This document shows positions 16,681-25,369 of a stretch of 35,528 bases of DNA, piece by piece. The notes beneath the pieces are model-generated. The model was not told the DNA's origin, made no database searches, and saw only the letters and a list, made by a program, of their open reading frames with translations. The stretch is taken from the NCBI GenBank assembly GCA_017469625.1, contig JAFUGA010000049.1:1-35528 (forward strand), read 5' to 3'. Source of the DNA: Bacteroidales bacterium (GTDB lineage Bacteria > Bacteroidota > Bacteroidia > Bacteroidales > P3). The number at the start of each line of letters is the position of its first letter. Position 1 is the first letter of the stretch. The translations under genes and the position numbers were made by a program.

Positions 16681-19600
16681 ATGAAAAAACAATTAACGAA
16701 GTTGCTTGTTCTGTTCTTTACCTTAGTTATGGGTATAGGACTACAAGCACAAGAAATCATTACAATAGGTGATGGGACTTCTTTTAATTCAAAGTCTGTC
16801 CCTCTATCTATGTATTATGGTTACACAACCTCACAGACTCTTTATTTCCAAGAGGAAATAAATATGGTGGGACAAATAACTGCTATCAGCTATTATTCCA
16901 ATACTGCTCAAAATGATGAGGTTGAAGTTTGGATGGCAGAAAGCGAGATTACATCTATTACTTCTTCATCACACCTTTCAGCAAACGATATGACGAAAGT
17001 ATTTGACGGTGAAGTTTCTTTCACAGCAAATCAATGGGTAACTATTACACTTGAAACACCTTTCGTTTATTCCAACACTAATAATTTAGTCATAGGTATA
17101 ATAGAAAAGAAACCAGGCTATAGTGGTGGAACAACTACTTCTGGTTGGCAAAGTACTTATGGTAGCGATAGAGCTGTTTATGCAAGAAATGACAGCAATC
17201 CTTACTCAGATTTTTCTTCTATAGATAATTCCGAATCTGCTTACCCTAATATTCAATTAACAATGGAACCTATTGCAGGTTTCTGTTTTTCTCCTGAAAG
17301 TATAATAGTGGGTAGCACAGAACAAACTTCTGCTGTTATAAATTGGGTAGCAAATGAAGACAATGCACCTGTTAATCTTCAATATACACTTGCTACAGAT
17401 ACAGAATGGGAAAATGCTACTACATTAAACAATCTTTCTTCCCTTACTGCTACTATAAATAACCTTACACCAAACACTCCTTACAAAGTAAGAGTACAAT
17501 CTATTTGTAACAACGATGGAGAAGAAACATTTTCTTCTTGGAAAGAAACAACATTCCGTACTGCTTGCGCACCTTTGCAGTTAGCAGATATACCTTATCA
17601 AAACGGATTTAACTCAGAGGAAGATATGCTTTGTTGGTCTACTCCTATAACAAACGGTATTTATCCTACTGTTACTTCTTATAATGGTTATGAAGGAGCA
17701 GGAAAACTTCAAATGCAGGCTTTAGATATGAACCTTGCTGTTTCTCCACAGATAAATACAAACATAGAAAACCTAAGAATATCTTTCTTTGGTAGAGTTA
17801 GCAGTGAATCTTATGAAAAAGGAACATTGGAAGTTGGTCTTATGACTGACCCTAACGATTTAACTACATTTGAAAGCGTTGCTATGTTTGAAGATATGGG
17901 TAACACATACAGTAAATATATTGTCAATTTCAACAACACTACCCTTACAGGTATAGGAAAATACATAGCATTCCTTTACACTACAGAAAATTCTGCTCAG
18001 GCTTATTATATAGACAATGTAGATATTGCTCCTATAGCAAATTGCAATGGACCTGTTTTCAATTCTTTGGCAGTGTCAAATGTTAATTATGCTACAGCAG
18101 ACTTAGTTTGGGAAGATGACAACGAAGAAAATACTTCTTGGGTTGTTTATTACAAAACAAACGAAGAAAATGCTACTTGGCAAACTGTTACTGTTTCAGC
18201 AAAAGAATATAATTTCACTACTTTATTACCTGAAACACAATATTCAGTTTATGTAAGTGCATTATGTTCAGATGGTATAAACACTTCTTATGACCATACT
18301 AATACAGTAACATTTACAACTCGTCCTTTGTGTTATGCTCCTACAAATGTAACAAAAAGTAACCTTACTCAAACTTCTGTTACTCTTACTTGGGAAGACA
18401 ATAGCACTGCTACTGTATGGACAGTTTATTACAAAGAGTCTTCTGCTTCTGAATGGAGTACCGTATCTGCAACAGAAAGAACTGCTACTCTAAACGGTCT
18501 TGCAGCAAATACTTCTTACAGCGTAAAAGTAAAAGGTAACTGTTCTGAAGAAGGAAACGAAAGTTCTACACTTTCTTTCGCTACTCCTTGTGAGTATGTA
18601 ACTCTACCTTATACTACATCTTTTGAAGATGATAACTCAAGTTCTGTTCCTGCTTGTTGGACAAGAGCAAACTCTACTTCTTACACAGCATATCCTTATG
18701 TTTATAATAGTAGTTCTTATGCTAAGACAGGTAGTAAATCTTTGTATTGGAGTTATAATACAAATACTATAGCACTACCTATTATTGATATTATAGAACA
18801 CCCTATCAATACATTAAGAGTAGAATTCTTCTCAAAGGTTAATTCTGGTACAGGTTCTATGGAAATAGGTGTTATGACAGACCCTTATGATGCTACTACA
18901 TTTGAAACAGTTGCATCTGTTAATTTAACAAATACTTATCCTACAACAGCATTTGGTGTTAATCTAACAAATTATACAGGTCAAGGCTCTTACATTGCTT
19001 TCCGTCCTGTAACATCTGCTTATTATTTAGTTGATGACGTTACATTGACAGTTGCTCCTGAATGTTATGAACCAACTATTACAGAAGTAACTATTGATGG
19101 TAGCAACGCTACAGTAACTTGGAACGATAACTCTACTTCTTCTGCGTGGTCAGTATCTTATAAACTTTCTACAGATGAAGAATTTACTACAGTAAATAAC
19201 ATAACAGAAAAAACTTATACTTTCCCTGTTCAATCTTCTTCTACATATCAAGTAAAAGTTACAGGAAACTGTGGTGAAGAAATGGCAAGCGATGTTTATA
19301 CTTTCAAAACTCCTTGCGATGTAGTAACTTCTTTCCCTTATGTAGAAAGTTTTGAAAATGCTACAACTTCTGATTGGGGTTGCTGGACTACAGAACAAAT
19401 CTCAAATAATAATTGGCAAATTCAAACCTCAGGTTCTGCTGATGGAACAAAACACGCACACAAAACTTACTCTACAGGTGTTGCAGATTTGATTTCTCCT
19501 ATTTTTGATTTGTCTTCTGTTTCAAATCCTACCGTTTCTTATTCTTATAAAGCAATGAAAGATGATGCTTTATTAGATACTCTTTATGTTTATTATAGAA

Positions 19601-22600
19601 CTTCATCTGATGCTGAATGGGTGCTTCTTGCAAATTATCAAAATATGCTAAACTCAGACCCTTGGCAAGAGGCAACTATTGCCTTAACAGAAGTTTCTTC
19701 TACATTCCAAATAAAATTCCGTGCTTCTACTCATGGTGGTTATGGTTGTAGAGTCGATAATTTCAGAATATACAATGATGTTCCTTCTTGTAAAAATCCT
19801 GAAAATGTAACAGCAAACAACATTACTACAGAAAGTGCAACTGTTACTTGGAATGAAATAAATGGTACTTCCACTGCTTGGATAGTTTATTACAAACCTG
19901 CTACAGCAGAAGAATACACTGCATTACCAGAAACAAATGAAATGACTATAGAACTAACAGGTTTAAATGACAATACAACTTATTCTGTTTATGTAAAAGG
20001 TAACTGTTCTAATGAAGCAGAAAGTACTCCTATTACATTCACAACAGAGGTTATAGTTCCTATGGTTTCTACATTCCCTTACACACAAGATTTTGAAGGA
20101 GAACACTCTGAAATATCTATAACAGGAACAAATCAAAACAAATGGGCAATAGGTTCTGCTACAGGAAACGCAGGAAATTCTCTTTATGTTTCAAATGACA
20201 ACGGTGAAACAAATGCTTATACGTACAATGGTAGTTGCAATGCTTATGCATCTATGATAGTTAATTTTGGAGATGCCGCTGCTTACAGTCTTTCATTTGA
20301 TTGGAAAGGAAAAGGTGAAAATAATTGGGACTTCCTAAATGTTTATGTTTTACCAGAAGAAACAACTTTCCCTGTAGGAAAGCAAACAAGTAACTCTTAT
20401 GCAAAATTCCATCAAACTGCTTTCCAAGAAGACTGGACTACAGAAACAATTACTTTAGAAGGTGTAACAAATCAAAGAAAAGTTATTGTATTCCATTGGT
20501 ACAATGATAGTGGTTCTGGTACAAATCCTCCTGCATCAGTAGATAATATCTCTATTATAGCAGAAACTTGTGCTGCTCCTCAAAACCTTGCTCTTTCAGA
20601 AAACACTGCCACTTCTTCAACTATTGTTTGGGAAGATGAAAGTGAATCTTCTTCTTGGACTGTTGAATACAAAAAATCTACAGAAACAGAATACACTACT
20701 ATAGAAAACGTAACAGAAAGAACATATACATTTACAAACCTTGATGTAGATGGTTCTTCTTACAACGTAAAAGTAACAGGAAACTGTGGCGTAAACAAGA
20801 CAAGTGCTGTTTATACTTTCACAACTCTTTCTTGCAAACCTGTAGTTAAATTGTATGCTGATGATATAACATCTTCTTCTGCTACTATTCATTGGGAGGA
20901 AACAGGACTTTCTACTTCATGGAACGTTTATTACAAACCTACTTCTGAAATAGAAGAAACTCCTACTTCATTTGAAGGATTTCTTTCTGCAACAGTAAAT
21001 ACAGAAGATACAAGTGCTACTCTTTCAAATTTGAATGGCTACACTAATTATTCCATTTATGTTGTAGGTAACTGTGGAGAAAGTGCTGTAACAAGTACAA
21101 ACTTCACTACTCTTTGTGGTGTTTATACTTTGCCTTATACTCAAAACTTTGACCAAGAAACAGGCGTTCTTCCAGATTGCTGGTCTATATTCTTAGGAGC
21201 ATATAACTCTAATTTGGCAGTATATTATCCTGCTATGACAACTACAGGTGTATCTACAGGAAAAGGATTGGAACTTCGTTCTACTCCAAACCTAACTGCA
21301 TACGCTATTACTCCAAACTTTGGAGAACAAAACCAACTTTCTGTTTCATTCTCTGCAAAAGCACGTACGCTTAACGGAAGAAACGGTACATTACAAGTAG
21401 GTACTATGAGCGATGCAACAGATACTACTTCATTCGTTCTTTATGGTAAAGTAGAGGCTACAAGTCTTACTATGACGCCTTATAATATGCTTGCTATTGC
21501 ATCAGAGGGAGAAGAAAATCATGTTGCATTCCGTTTCTATAATGAAAATAATACATATTATTACGTAGTAGATGATTTGATTGTTTCTGCAACAGAATTT
21601 ACAGTTGTTACAGAAAACGAGCAAACAGAAGAGAACTATACTTTCACAACTACTTATCCACAAGGATTTGACAACGTTGTATCAAGTGGAGTTGAATACA
21701 AACTTGCTTCAGATGAAGAATACGCTATGGTAGAAAATGGTTCTCTTGCTATATCTTCTCTTGTTCCAAACACAGCATACAATTACAGAGGATTTGTTAC
21801 TCTTCAAAATGGAGAAAAGATTTACTCTCTTGAAGGAACATTTACTACTCCTTGTGTCGAAACAACTATTACTGAACCTTTGACTGTTGCTATCTGTACT
21901 AATGGTTCATATAATTTCTTTGGAGAAGAAAAGACTGTTGCTGGTACTTATAATCATGTACTTGAAGGTGCTAACCAATATGGTTGCGACTCTACTGTAA
22001 CTCTTGTTCTTACTGTTAATCCACTTAACACTAAGACAGAAGATGTTTCTGTTTGCTATGGTACTTCTTATTCTTTCAATGGAGAAACTTGGAGTACATC
22101 TGGTGAATATACTACAACAGTAGCTGCTACCGTAGAGTGTGCTTGCGACACTGTTTATACTATAAACCTTACTGTTCTTCCACAGGTAACTGCTATAGAA
22201 ACCATAACAGTTTGCTATGGACAAACAGCAGAGTTCAATGGTCAAACATTGACTGAGGGTGAAAATACAGTAAATGTTGCTGGTGTTAATGGTGAATGCG
22301 ATACTCTTTACGCTGTTACTCTTAATGTTCTTCCTCAAAACACTGCTACTGAAACCGTAACTGTATGTTATGGACAAACAGCAGAATTCAATGGTCAAAC
22401 ATTGACAGAAGGTGAAAACACAGTAACTGTTGCTGGTGTTAATGGTGAATGTGATACTCTTTACACTGTTACTTTAGTTGTAAGACCTGAAAATACTAAT
22501 GCAATAGATGTAACAATCAACCCAGACGAACTTCCTTACCAATTCGGAACACAAGTTTTGGAAGCAGAAGGAACATATACTGAGGTATTCACAGATATAA

Positions 22601-22908
22601 ACGGTTGCGATAGTACAGTAGTTCTTACTTTAACAGTTAATAGCGGTATCAACGATGTAGAAAACGGAATAAATGTAATGCTTTATCCAAATCCTACAAC
22701 AGAAGACGCTATGTTAAGAGTTGAGGGAATAAACTCTGAGGTTACAATCTATGTAACAGATGTTCAAGGTAGAACTATCAAAGAAACAAAATTTGCACAA
22801 GGTGAAAACACTATTAAGATAGAAACTTCAAGTCTTGCAAGTGGAGTATATTACATAAGAATAGTAACCGATACAATCAACCGCACAGAAAAACTTATCA
22901 AAAAATAG
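16681..22908 (+). CDS. Secreted multi-domain fibronectin III protein with T9SS sorting signal
   Basis: 2075 residues. A signal peptide (MKKQLTKLLVLFFTLVMGIGLQAQ) precedes a unique β-rich domain (to about 195). Seven Fn3-like modules follow, recognised by repeated C-x2-P ... W-x-V-x-Y-K ... L-x2-N/E-T-x-Y patterns. They are interspersed with five jelly-roll-like domains that start LPY/FPY...FE...CW (choice-of-anchor J / cleaved-adhesin-like). Near the C-terminus are four short tandem modules (two almost identical, 22201-22506) ending in C-D-T/S-x-Y/V. The last about 75 residues (MLYPNPTTEDAMLRVEG ... SGVYYIRI ... KLIKK) are a type A T9SS sorting domain, so it should cross the outer membrane and be anchored to the surface or released. 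No catalytic motif was seen; an adhesin or matrix role is inferred. A paralogue lies at 25370-30469, convergent. Confidence 0.9.
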   Translation: MKKQLTKLLVLFFTLVMGIGLQAQEIITIGDGTSFNSKSVPLSMYYGYTTSQTLYFQEEINMVGQITAISYYSNTAQNDEVEVWMAESEITSITSSSHLSANDMTKVFDGEVSFTANQWVTITLETPFVYSNTNNLVIGIIEKKPGYSGGTTTSGWQSTYGSDRAVYARNDSNPYSDFSSIDNSESAYPNIQLTMEPIAGFCFSPESIIVGSTEQTSAVINWVANEDNAPVNLQYTLATDTEWENATTLNNLSSLTATINNLTPNTPYKVRVQSICNNDGEETFSSWKETTFRTACAPLQLADIPYQNGFNSEEDMLCWSTPITNGIYPTVTSYNGYEGAGKLQMQALDMNLAVSPQINTNIENLRISFFGRVSSESYEKGTLEVGLMTDPNDLTTFESVAMFEDMGNTYSKYIVNFNNTTLTGIGKYIAFLYTTENSAQAYYIDNVDIAPIANCNGPVFNSLAVSNVNYATADLVWEDDNEENTSWVVYYKTNEENATWQTVTVSAKEYNFTTLLPETQYSVYVSALCSDGINTSYDHTNTVTFTTRPLCYAPTNVTKSNLTQTSVTLTWEDNSTATVWTVYYKESSASEWSTVSATERTATLNGLAANTSYSVKVKGNCSEEGNESSTLSFATPCEYVTLPYTTSFEDDNSSSVPACWTRANSTSYTAYPYVYNSSSYAKTGSKSLYWSYNTNTIALPIIDIIEHPINTLRVEFFSKVNSGTGSMEIGVMTDPYDATTFETVASVNLTNTYPTTAFGVNLTNYTGQGSYIAFRPVTSAYYLVDDVTLTVAPECYEPTITEVTIDGSNATVTWNDNSTSSAWSVSYKLSTDEEFTTVNNITEKTYTFPVQSSSTYQVKVTGNCGEEMASDVYTFKTPCDVVTSFPYVESFENATTSDWGCWTTEQISNNNWQIQTSGSADGTKHAHKTYSTGVADLISPIFDLSSVSNPTVSYSYKAMKDDALLDTLYVYYRTSSDAEWVLLANYQNMLNSDPWQEATIALTEVSSTFQIKFRASTHGGYGCRVDNFRIYNDVPSCKNPENVTANNITTESATVTWNEINGTSTAWIVYYKPATAEEYTALPETNEMTIELTGLNDNTTYSVYVKGNCSNEAESTPITFTTEVIVPMVSTFPYTQDFEGEHSEISITGTNQNKWAIGSATGNAGNSLYVSNDNGETNAYTYNGSCNAYASMIVNFGDAAAYSLSFDWKGKGENNWDFLNVYVLPEETTFPVGKQTSNSYAKFHQTAFQEDWTTETITLEGVTNQRKVIVFHWYNDSGSGTNPPASVDNISIIAETCAAPQNLALSENTATSSTIVWEDESESSSWTVEYKKSTETEYTTIENVTERTYTFTNLDVDGSSYNVKVTGNCGVNKTSAVYTFTTLSCKPVVKLYADDITSSSATIHWEETGLSTSWNVYYKPTSEIEETPTSFEGFLSATVNTEDTSATLSNLNGYTNYSIYVVGNCGESAVTSTNFTTLCGVYTLPYTQNFDQETGVLPDCWSIFLGAYNSNLAVYYPAMTTTGVSTGKGLELRSTPNLTAYAITPNFGEQNQLSVSFSAKARTLNGRNGTLQVGTMSDATDTTSFVLYGKVEATSLTMTPYNMLAIASEGEENHVAFRFYNENNTYYYVVDDLIVSATEFTVVTENEQTEENYTFTTTYPQGFDNVVSSGVEYKLASDEEYAMVENGSLAISSLVPNTAYNYRGFVTLQNGEKIYSLEGTFTTPCVETTITEPLTVAICTNGSYNFFGEEKTVAGTYNHVLEGANQYGCDSTVTLVLTVNPLNTKTEDVSVCYGTSYSFNGETWSTSGEYTTTVAATVECACDTVYTINLTVLPQVTAIETITVCYGQTAEFNGQTLTEGENTVNVAGVNGECDTLYAVTLNVLPQNTATETVTVCYGQTAEFNGQTLTEGENTVTVAGVNGECDTLYTVTLVVRPENTNAIDVTINPDELPYQFGTQVLEAEGTYTEVFTDINGCDSTVVLTLTVNSGINDVENGINVMLYPNPTTEDAMLRVEGINSEVTIYVTDVQGRTIKETKFAQGENTIKIETSSLASGVYYIRIVTDTINRTEKLIKK
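22201..22506 (+). repeat. Two 153-bp direct repeats inside the first Fn3 gene
   Basis: Units 22201-22353 and 22354-22506 encode near-identical 51-residue modules (core VCYGQTAEFNGQTLTEGEN). The preceding segment, about 22048-22200, is a more diverged copy. The unit length is a multiple of three, so gain or loss would keep the frame. Confidence 0.9.
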
Positions 22909-22933
22909 TTTTTCAAAGCACAAATCATAATTC

Positions 22934-22966
22934 AAAGACCGCTTTTTCGAAAGCGGTCTTTTTTAT
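22934..22966 (+). terminator. Rho-independent terminator of the first Fn3 gene
   Basis: 12-bp perfect stem AAAGACCGCTTT/AAAGCGGTCTTT closed by a TTCG tetraloop and followed by TTTTTATTTTT, 26 nt after the stop codon. Confidence 0.93.
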
Positions 22967-23029
22967 TTTTCAAACTTTATATAACTCATTATACTTCCCT
23001 ACTACTCCCCTCTATCTCTTTACAACCTT

Positions 23030-23110
23030 TTCACGAAACTTTGTTTTAATTTTGTAGAACTTCGTTTTAATTTCACGAAACAAAGTTTTAGAATTCTCTT
23101 TCTTTGTTTT
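23030..23110. repeat. Intergenic repeat cluster R3 (AAAACAAAG family)
   Basis: Short run of the 21-bp module, here mostly in inverse orientation (CTTTGTTTTAATT). It abuts the outer end of inverted block A. A 70-codon minus-strand frame (23020-23232) spans it and block A and is not called a gene. Between the terminator at 22966 and this cluster nothing else is recognised. Confidence 0.7.
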
Positions 23111-23467
23111 GTTGAAGTGGAATTTTGTTTTATTCTTGTCAAATCAAAAAATAATTTTGCCAAATAAAGAAGTTTTCTTAAAAATATAACCTTTTTTATG
23201 TTAAAAACTAAGAATGGCAAAAATACTATCAAGTTTTAGTAAAATAGAAACAAATTTATGAAATATAGAAGTATATTTTATGAAAAAGAGAACATATCTT
23301 ATAGAAAATAATCATAAATCCAAAAAAAATTCATCAAAAATTAAACTTTTTTCTTTATTATGACACAAAATGACAATATCGGTATATACTTTTGCAAAAC
23401 AGTTAGCAATAAAAAAATAGGAAGAAAATTATTAGTAATGGGTAAGATATTCAATGGGATTGCTGAA
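23090..23467 (+). repeat. Inverted block A (partner of block B at 31047-31458)
   Basis: By direct reading, this block read on the plus strand aligns with 31458-31047 read on the minus strand over nearly its whole length, with roughly four of five bases matching and a few indels. A 23-nt stretch (23366-23388 versus 31181-31159) is identical. It contains a promoter and the start of a tiny ORF. The two copies face each other across about 7.6 kb. Confidence 0.88.
23387..23394 (+). promoter_or_regulatory. Putative promoter -7 box of block A
   Basis: TACTTTTG matches TAnnTTTG and is followed by GCAAAACAG. Just upstream are two TGACA motifs 10 bp apart (23361 and 23371), then ATATCGGTATATA. The second TGACA and the ATATCGGTATATA are shared exactly with block B; the first reads TGACG there. 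No TTTG -33 element is present, so a regulator may recruit polymerase. Confidence 0.55.
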
Positions 23468-23491
23468 TTATTAGAGAACATATTCCATTAA
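23438..23491 (+). CDS. 17-residue tiny ORF in block A, possibly decayed
   Basis: Reads MGKIFNGIAELLENIFH. It is homologous by position and sequence (ILLVxGxIFNGI core) to the 26-residue ORF in block B. Relative to B, block A lacks about 15 nt covering the B start codon, and the ribosome-binding site is AGGAAG rather than AGGAGG, 13 nt from the ATG. It may be a remnant or a shortened leader peptide. Its last codons run into the first copy of the 33-bp repeat. Confidence 0.3.
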   Translation: MGKIFNGIAELLENIFH

Positions 23492-23508
23492 CAACAAGGA
23501 TTAAGACA
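23476..23508 (+). repeat. 33-bp direct repeat, copy 1
   Basis: Consensus GAACATATTCCATTA followed by ACAACAAGGATTAAGACA. Begins inside the tiny ORF and lies 24 nt before the next ORF. Confidence 0.85.
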
Positions 23509-23532
23509 GAAAATGAAATAAACAAAGGGAAA

Positions 23533-23859
23533 ATGCAAGCATATTTTATAAAAAGCAGAGGGATAGGTTATATTACGTTATATTATCCTCAATGGAATAA
23601 AGAAAGTAATTCATACTTCTTTGCAAAAGATAGGTTTTCTATTGTCAGGAAAATTCCACAACGCTGGGAAGAAGTATGGGAAGAAAATCAAAAACCTATT
23701 GCCTTAGATATATCTGTGAGTATAGATATATCAGAGAAAAAGAGAAAAGCAAGAACATACGATAAACTCTTGAAAGATATAACAGATATTATCAAAGAAA
23801 CTACATCTTGTGAAGAAAATGAAATATCAATTGATGAAAATGTTATAAATAATTATTAA
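23533..23859 (+). CDS. Unrecognised 108-residue protein
   Basis: No family recognised. The sequence starts MQAYFIKSRGIGYITLYYPQW, has a Trp- and Lys-rich middle (IPQRWEEVWEENQKP) and ends acidic (CEENEISIDENVINNY). No signal peptide or membrane helix is seen, so it is probably cytoplasmic. The ATG at 23533 follows GGGAAA, a possible weak ribosome-binding site. It is bounded by copies 1 and 2 of the 33-bp repeat, like a cassette, and lies downstream of the block A promoter. Small size, solitary occurrence and repeat boundaries would suit an immunity- or accessory-type gene, but that is only a guess. Confidence 0.6.
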   Translation: MQAYFIKSRGIGYITLYYPQWNKESNSYFFAKDRFSIVRKIPQRWEEVWEENQKPIALDISVSIDISEKKRKARTYDKLLKDITDIIKETTSCEENEISIDENVINNY

Positions 23860-23901
23860 AATTTCCAAATTATGGAATAATGTTATAGAAATAATATCAT
23901 A

Positions 23902-23933
23902 GAACATATTCCATTAAAACAAGGATTAAAACA
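23902..23933 (+). repeat. 33-bp direct repeat, copy 2
   Basis: 32 nt; one base shorter than copy 1 and differing at a few positions (CATTAAAACAAGGATTAAAACA). It lies 43 nt after the stop of the 108-residue ORF. Confidence 0.82.
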
Positions 23934-23957
23934 CTCTGTAGGATACCCCTATAGAGT
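23933..23957. repeat. Hairpin between repeat copies 2 and 3
   Basis: 10-bp stem ACTCTGTAGG/CCTATAGAGT (one G-U pair) with loop ATACC. The 40-bp spacer between copies 2 and 3 holds no ORF, so it may be an empty or deleted cassette. Confidence 0.5.
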
Positions 23958-23973
23958 CTTCTTGAGGGTAAGA

Positions 23974-24006
23974 GTAGATATTCCATTAACAACAATGATT
24001 AAGACA
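23974..24006 (+). repeat. 33-bp direct repeat, copy 3
   Basis: GTAGATATTCCATTA then ACAACAATGATTAAGACA. Close to copy 1, with changes at the 5' end and in AAGGATT/AATGATT. It lies 70 nt before the ATG at 24077. Confidence 0.83.
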
Positions 24007-24076
24007 AATACCAAAAGTTGTCAGTTTGTAAAAGTAAAAATTAGTTACAGATAGATTGAACAATTGTTTTAAGAAA

Positions 24077-24937
24077 ATGGATAATGAAGAAATAAAGGCA
24101 TATAATAAATTTGTAGAAGATTTTAAAAGTGAAAATAAGGAAATATTAGTTGAGCCACCAACATTTAAAGGAAATCGTATTATTAAATTCTCTCAAAAAC
24201 AAATACAAGCGTTTGATGATTTTAAAAATATAATAATGAGTACCTTTAAAGGTATTGAAGATATTCAAATACCAAATAAAATTGTTATTGAAAATTTTAA
24301 AGTAAAAATACCTGTGATAACGTTTTATGGCAATAAATCTAAATGCAGGGAAAACTTAAAATTCACACTTACACAAGAAATTAAAGAAAGAATAGATATA
24401 CTATTTAGAAAAGAAATCCCAAAATGGTATACTAAAAAAGGGTTAGAATATACAACATATATACATATAGATACAGATTATCTTAATAACGATTACGAAA
24501 ATAAATTTTATCATTCAAATTATGATAATATATACACCATATTGTATAATTTCAATCATTTTCCTAAAAGTGCCTCTTTGCAAATAACATACAAAGGCAT
24601 CACAGATGAAATAAGTTATAATTTAACAGATTATAACAAACTATATTATGGACGTAATGTAAGTGAAATATGCAAAATATTTCAACAATACATTATAGAT
24701 GATTTTATCAAGGAATTAACGAGGGAGTCTAATGATTCATTCGAAATAGTAACGGATGTTAGGTCATTATTGATTAAACAGATTCCGCGTCCCTCACAAT
24801 TAAATAAAGGTGAGTATTTCACAATAGATGAACTAATAGAAAGCAAAACTTTAAGTGGAAGAAGATTAACATATCTTAAAAAGTTGGATAAATATTTTGT
24901 TCTCATGCAGAAGAAAACATGTCTGACCATTTGGTAA
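24077..24937 (+). CDS. Unrecognised 286-residue protein
   Basis: Start taken at the ATG at 24077 (MDNEEIKAYNKF); a TTG 21 nt upstream is also open but has less support. No family recognised. The protein is rich in Lys, Ile, Tyr and Asn, with no signal peptide or clear membrane helix. It has a Tyr-rich central part (TTYIHIDTDYLNND...FYHSNYDNIYTI). The C-terminal part has TIDELIESKTLSGRRLTYLKKL, which reads like a small helical segment. The last 19 bases overlap the start of the next ORF in another frame. It is cassette-like, between repeat copies 3 and 4. Cytoplasmic location is assumed. Confidence 0.6.
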   Translation: MDNEEIKAYNKFVEDFKSENKEILVEPPTFKGNRIIKFSQKQIQAFDDFKNIIMSTFKGIEDIQIPNKIVIENFKVKIPVITFYGNKSKCRENLKFTLTQEIKERIDILFRKEIPKWYTKKGLEYTTYIHIDTDYLNNDYENKFYHSNYDNIYTILYNFNHFPKSASLQITYKGITDEISYNLTDYNKLYYGRNVSEICKIFQQYIIDDFIKELTRESNDSFEIVTDVRSLLIKQIPRPSQLNKGEYFTIDELIESKTLSGRRLTYLKKLDKYFVLMQKKTCLTIW

Positions 24938-25200
24938 GCAGTTACTACTATACCCTTAACATAAGTGATTTTTACGTAATATATAGCAACACATTCAATG
25001 TTGTTTTGGTTTCAAAGTATCCATTAAACGAATTAGTAAAATGGAAATTTTTCTCAAAACGTTATTATGGAAGGCAAATAGACTATTCAAAAATAGAACG
25101 ATATATTGATGAGGCAAATATAAAACATTATATTCAAGTGAATGCATCTTTTTATGAGGATTATCACAATAATAGAATATGGATACAACTACGGACTTGA
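24919..25200 (+). CDS. Unrecognised 93-residue protein overlapping the previous ORF
   Basis: Starts MSDHLVSSYYYTLNISDF inside the end of the 286-residue ORF (19-nt overlap, different frame). No family recognised; it is aromatic-rich (many Tyr and Phe). It stops 6 nt before repeat copy 4. It could be a translationally coupled partner of the gene before it. It could also be the displaced C-terminus of one longer gene broken by a frameshift. The overlap geometry allows both. Confidence 0.5.
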   Translation: MSDHLVSSYYYTLNISDFYVIYSNTFNVVLVSKYPLNELVKWKFFSKRYYGRQIDYSKIERYIDEANIKHYIQVNASFYEDYHNNRIWIQLRT

Positions 25201-25206
25201 ATAAAA

Positions 25207-25239
25207 GAACATATTCTTCATTAGAACAAGGAGTAAACA
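25207..25239 (+). repeat. 33-bp direct repeat, copy 4
   Basis: GAACATATTCTTCATTAGAACAAGG... ending GTAAACA. The most diverged copy. It closes the cassette-like stretch. Confidence 0.75.
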
Positions 25240-25244
25240 AAAAT

Positions 25245-25274
25245 GATAGGCGATTACAAATATAATCGTCTATC
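25245..25274 (+). terminator. Hairpin after repeat copy 4
   Basis: 12-bp stem GATAGGCGATTA/TAATCGTCTATC (one G-U) with a 6-nt loop, directly after repeat copy 4. Only GTTGTATT follows, so termination is uncertain; it may be part of the repeat's folded structure. Confidence 0.45.
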
Positions 25275-25313
25275 GTTGTATTAAGGTAAGTATTGGAACT
25301 TTTTCGTATATAA

Positions 25314-25346
25314 TAACAAAAAAAGGTCTTTCGTTTAGAAAGACCT
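25314..25346 (-). terminator. Rho-independent terminator of the second Fn3 gene
   Basis: On the minus strand, AGGTCTTTC/GAAAGACCT (9-bp perfect stem, 5-nt loop) is followed by TTTTTTTGTTATT. It lies 24 nt after the stop of the minus-strand gene. The hairpin could also stop plus-strand transcription from the small-ORF region, with less T-tract support. Confidence 0.9.
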
Positions 25347-25369
25347 CAAAGAAATAAAAATTATAAAAA

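Noticed and set aside
22201-22506. Possible assembly duplication
   Set aside because: The two units differ at many synonymous and several coding positions, so they are true repeats.
23020-23232. 70-codon minus-strand frame resembling the frame at 31223-31468
   Set aside because: The resemblance is explained by the DNA-level duplication of blocks A and B. The frames run through promoter-opposing and repeat sequence, and no ribosome-binding site is seen. Selection on the protein cannot be excluded without codon-level tests.
23476-25239. CRISPR array
   Set aside because: Only four 33-bp repeats, diverged, with very unequal spacing (about 40 to 1200 bp) filled by ORFs; no cas genes.
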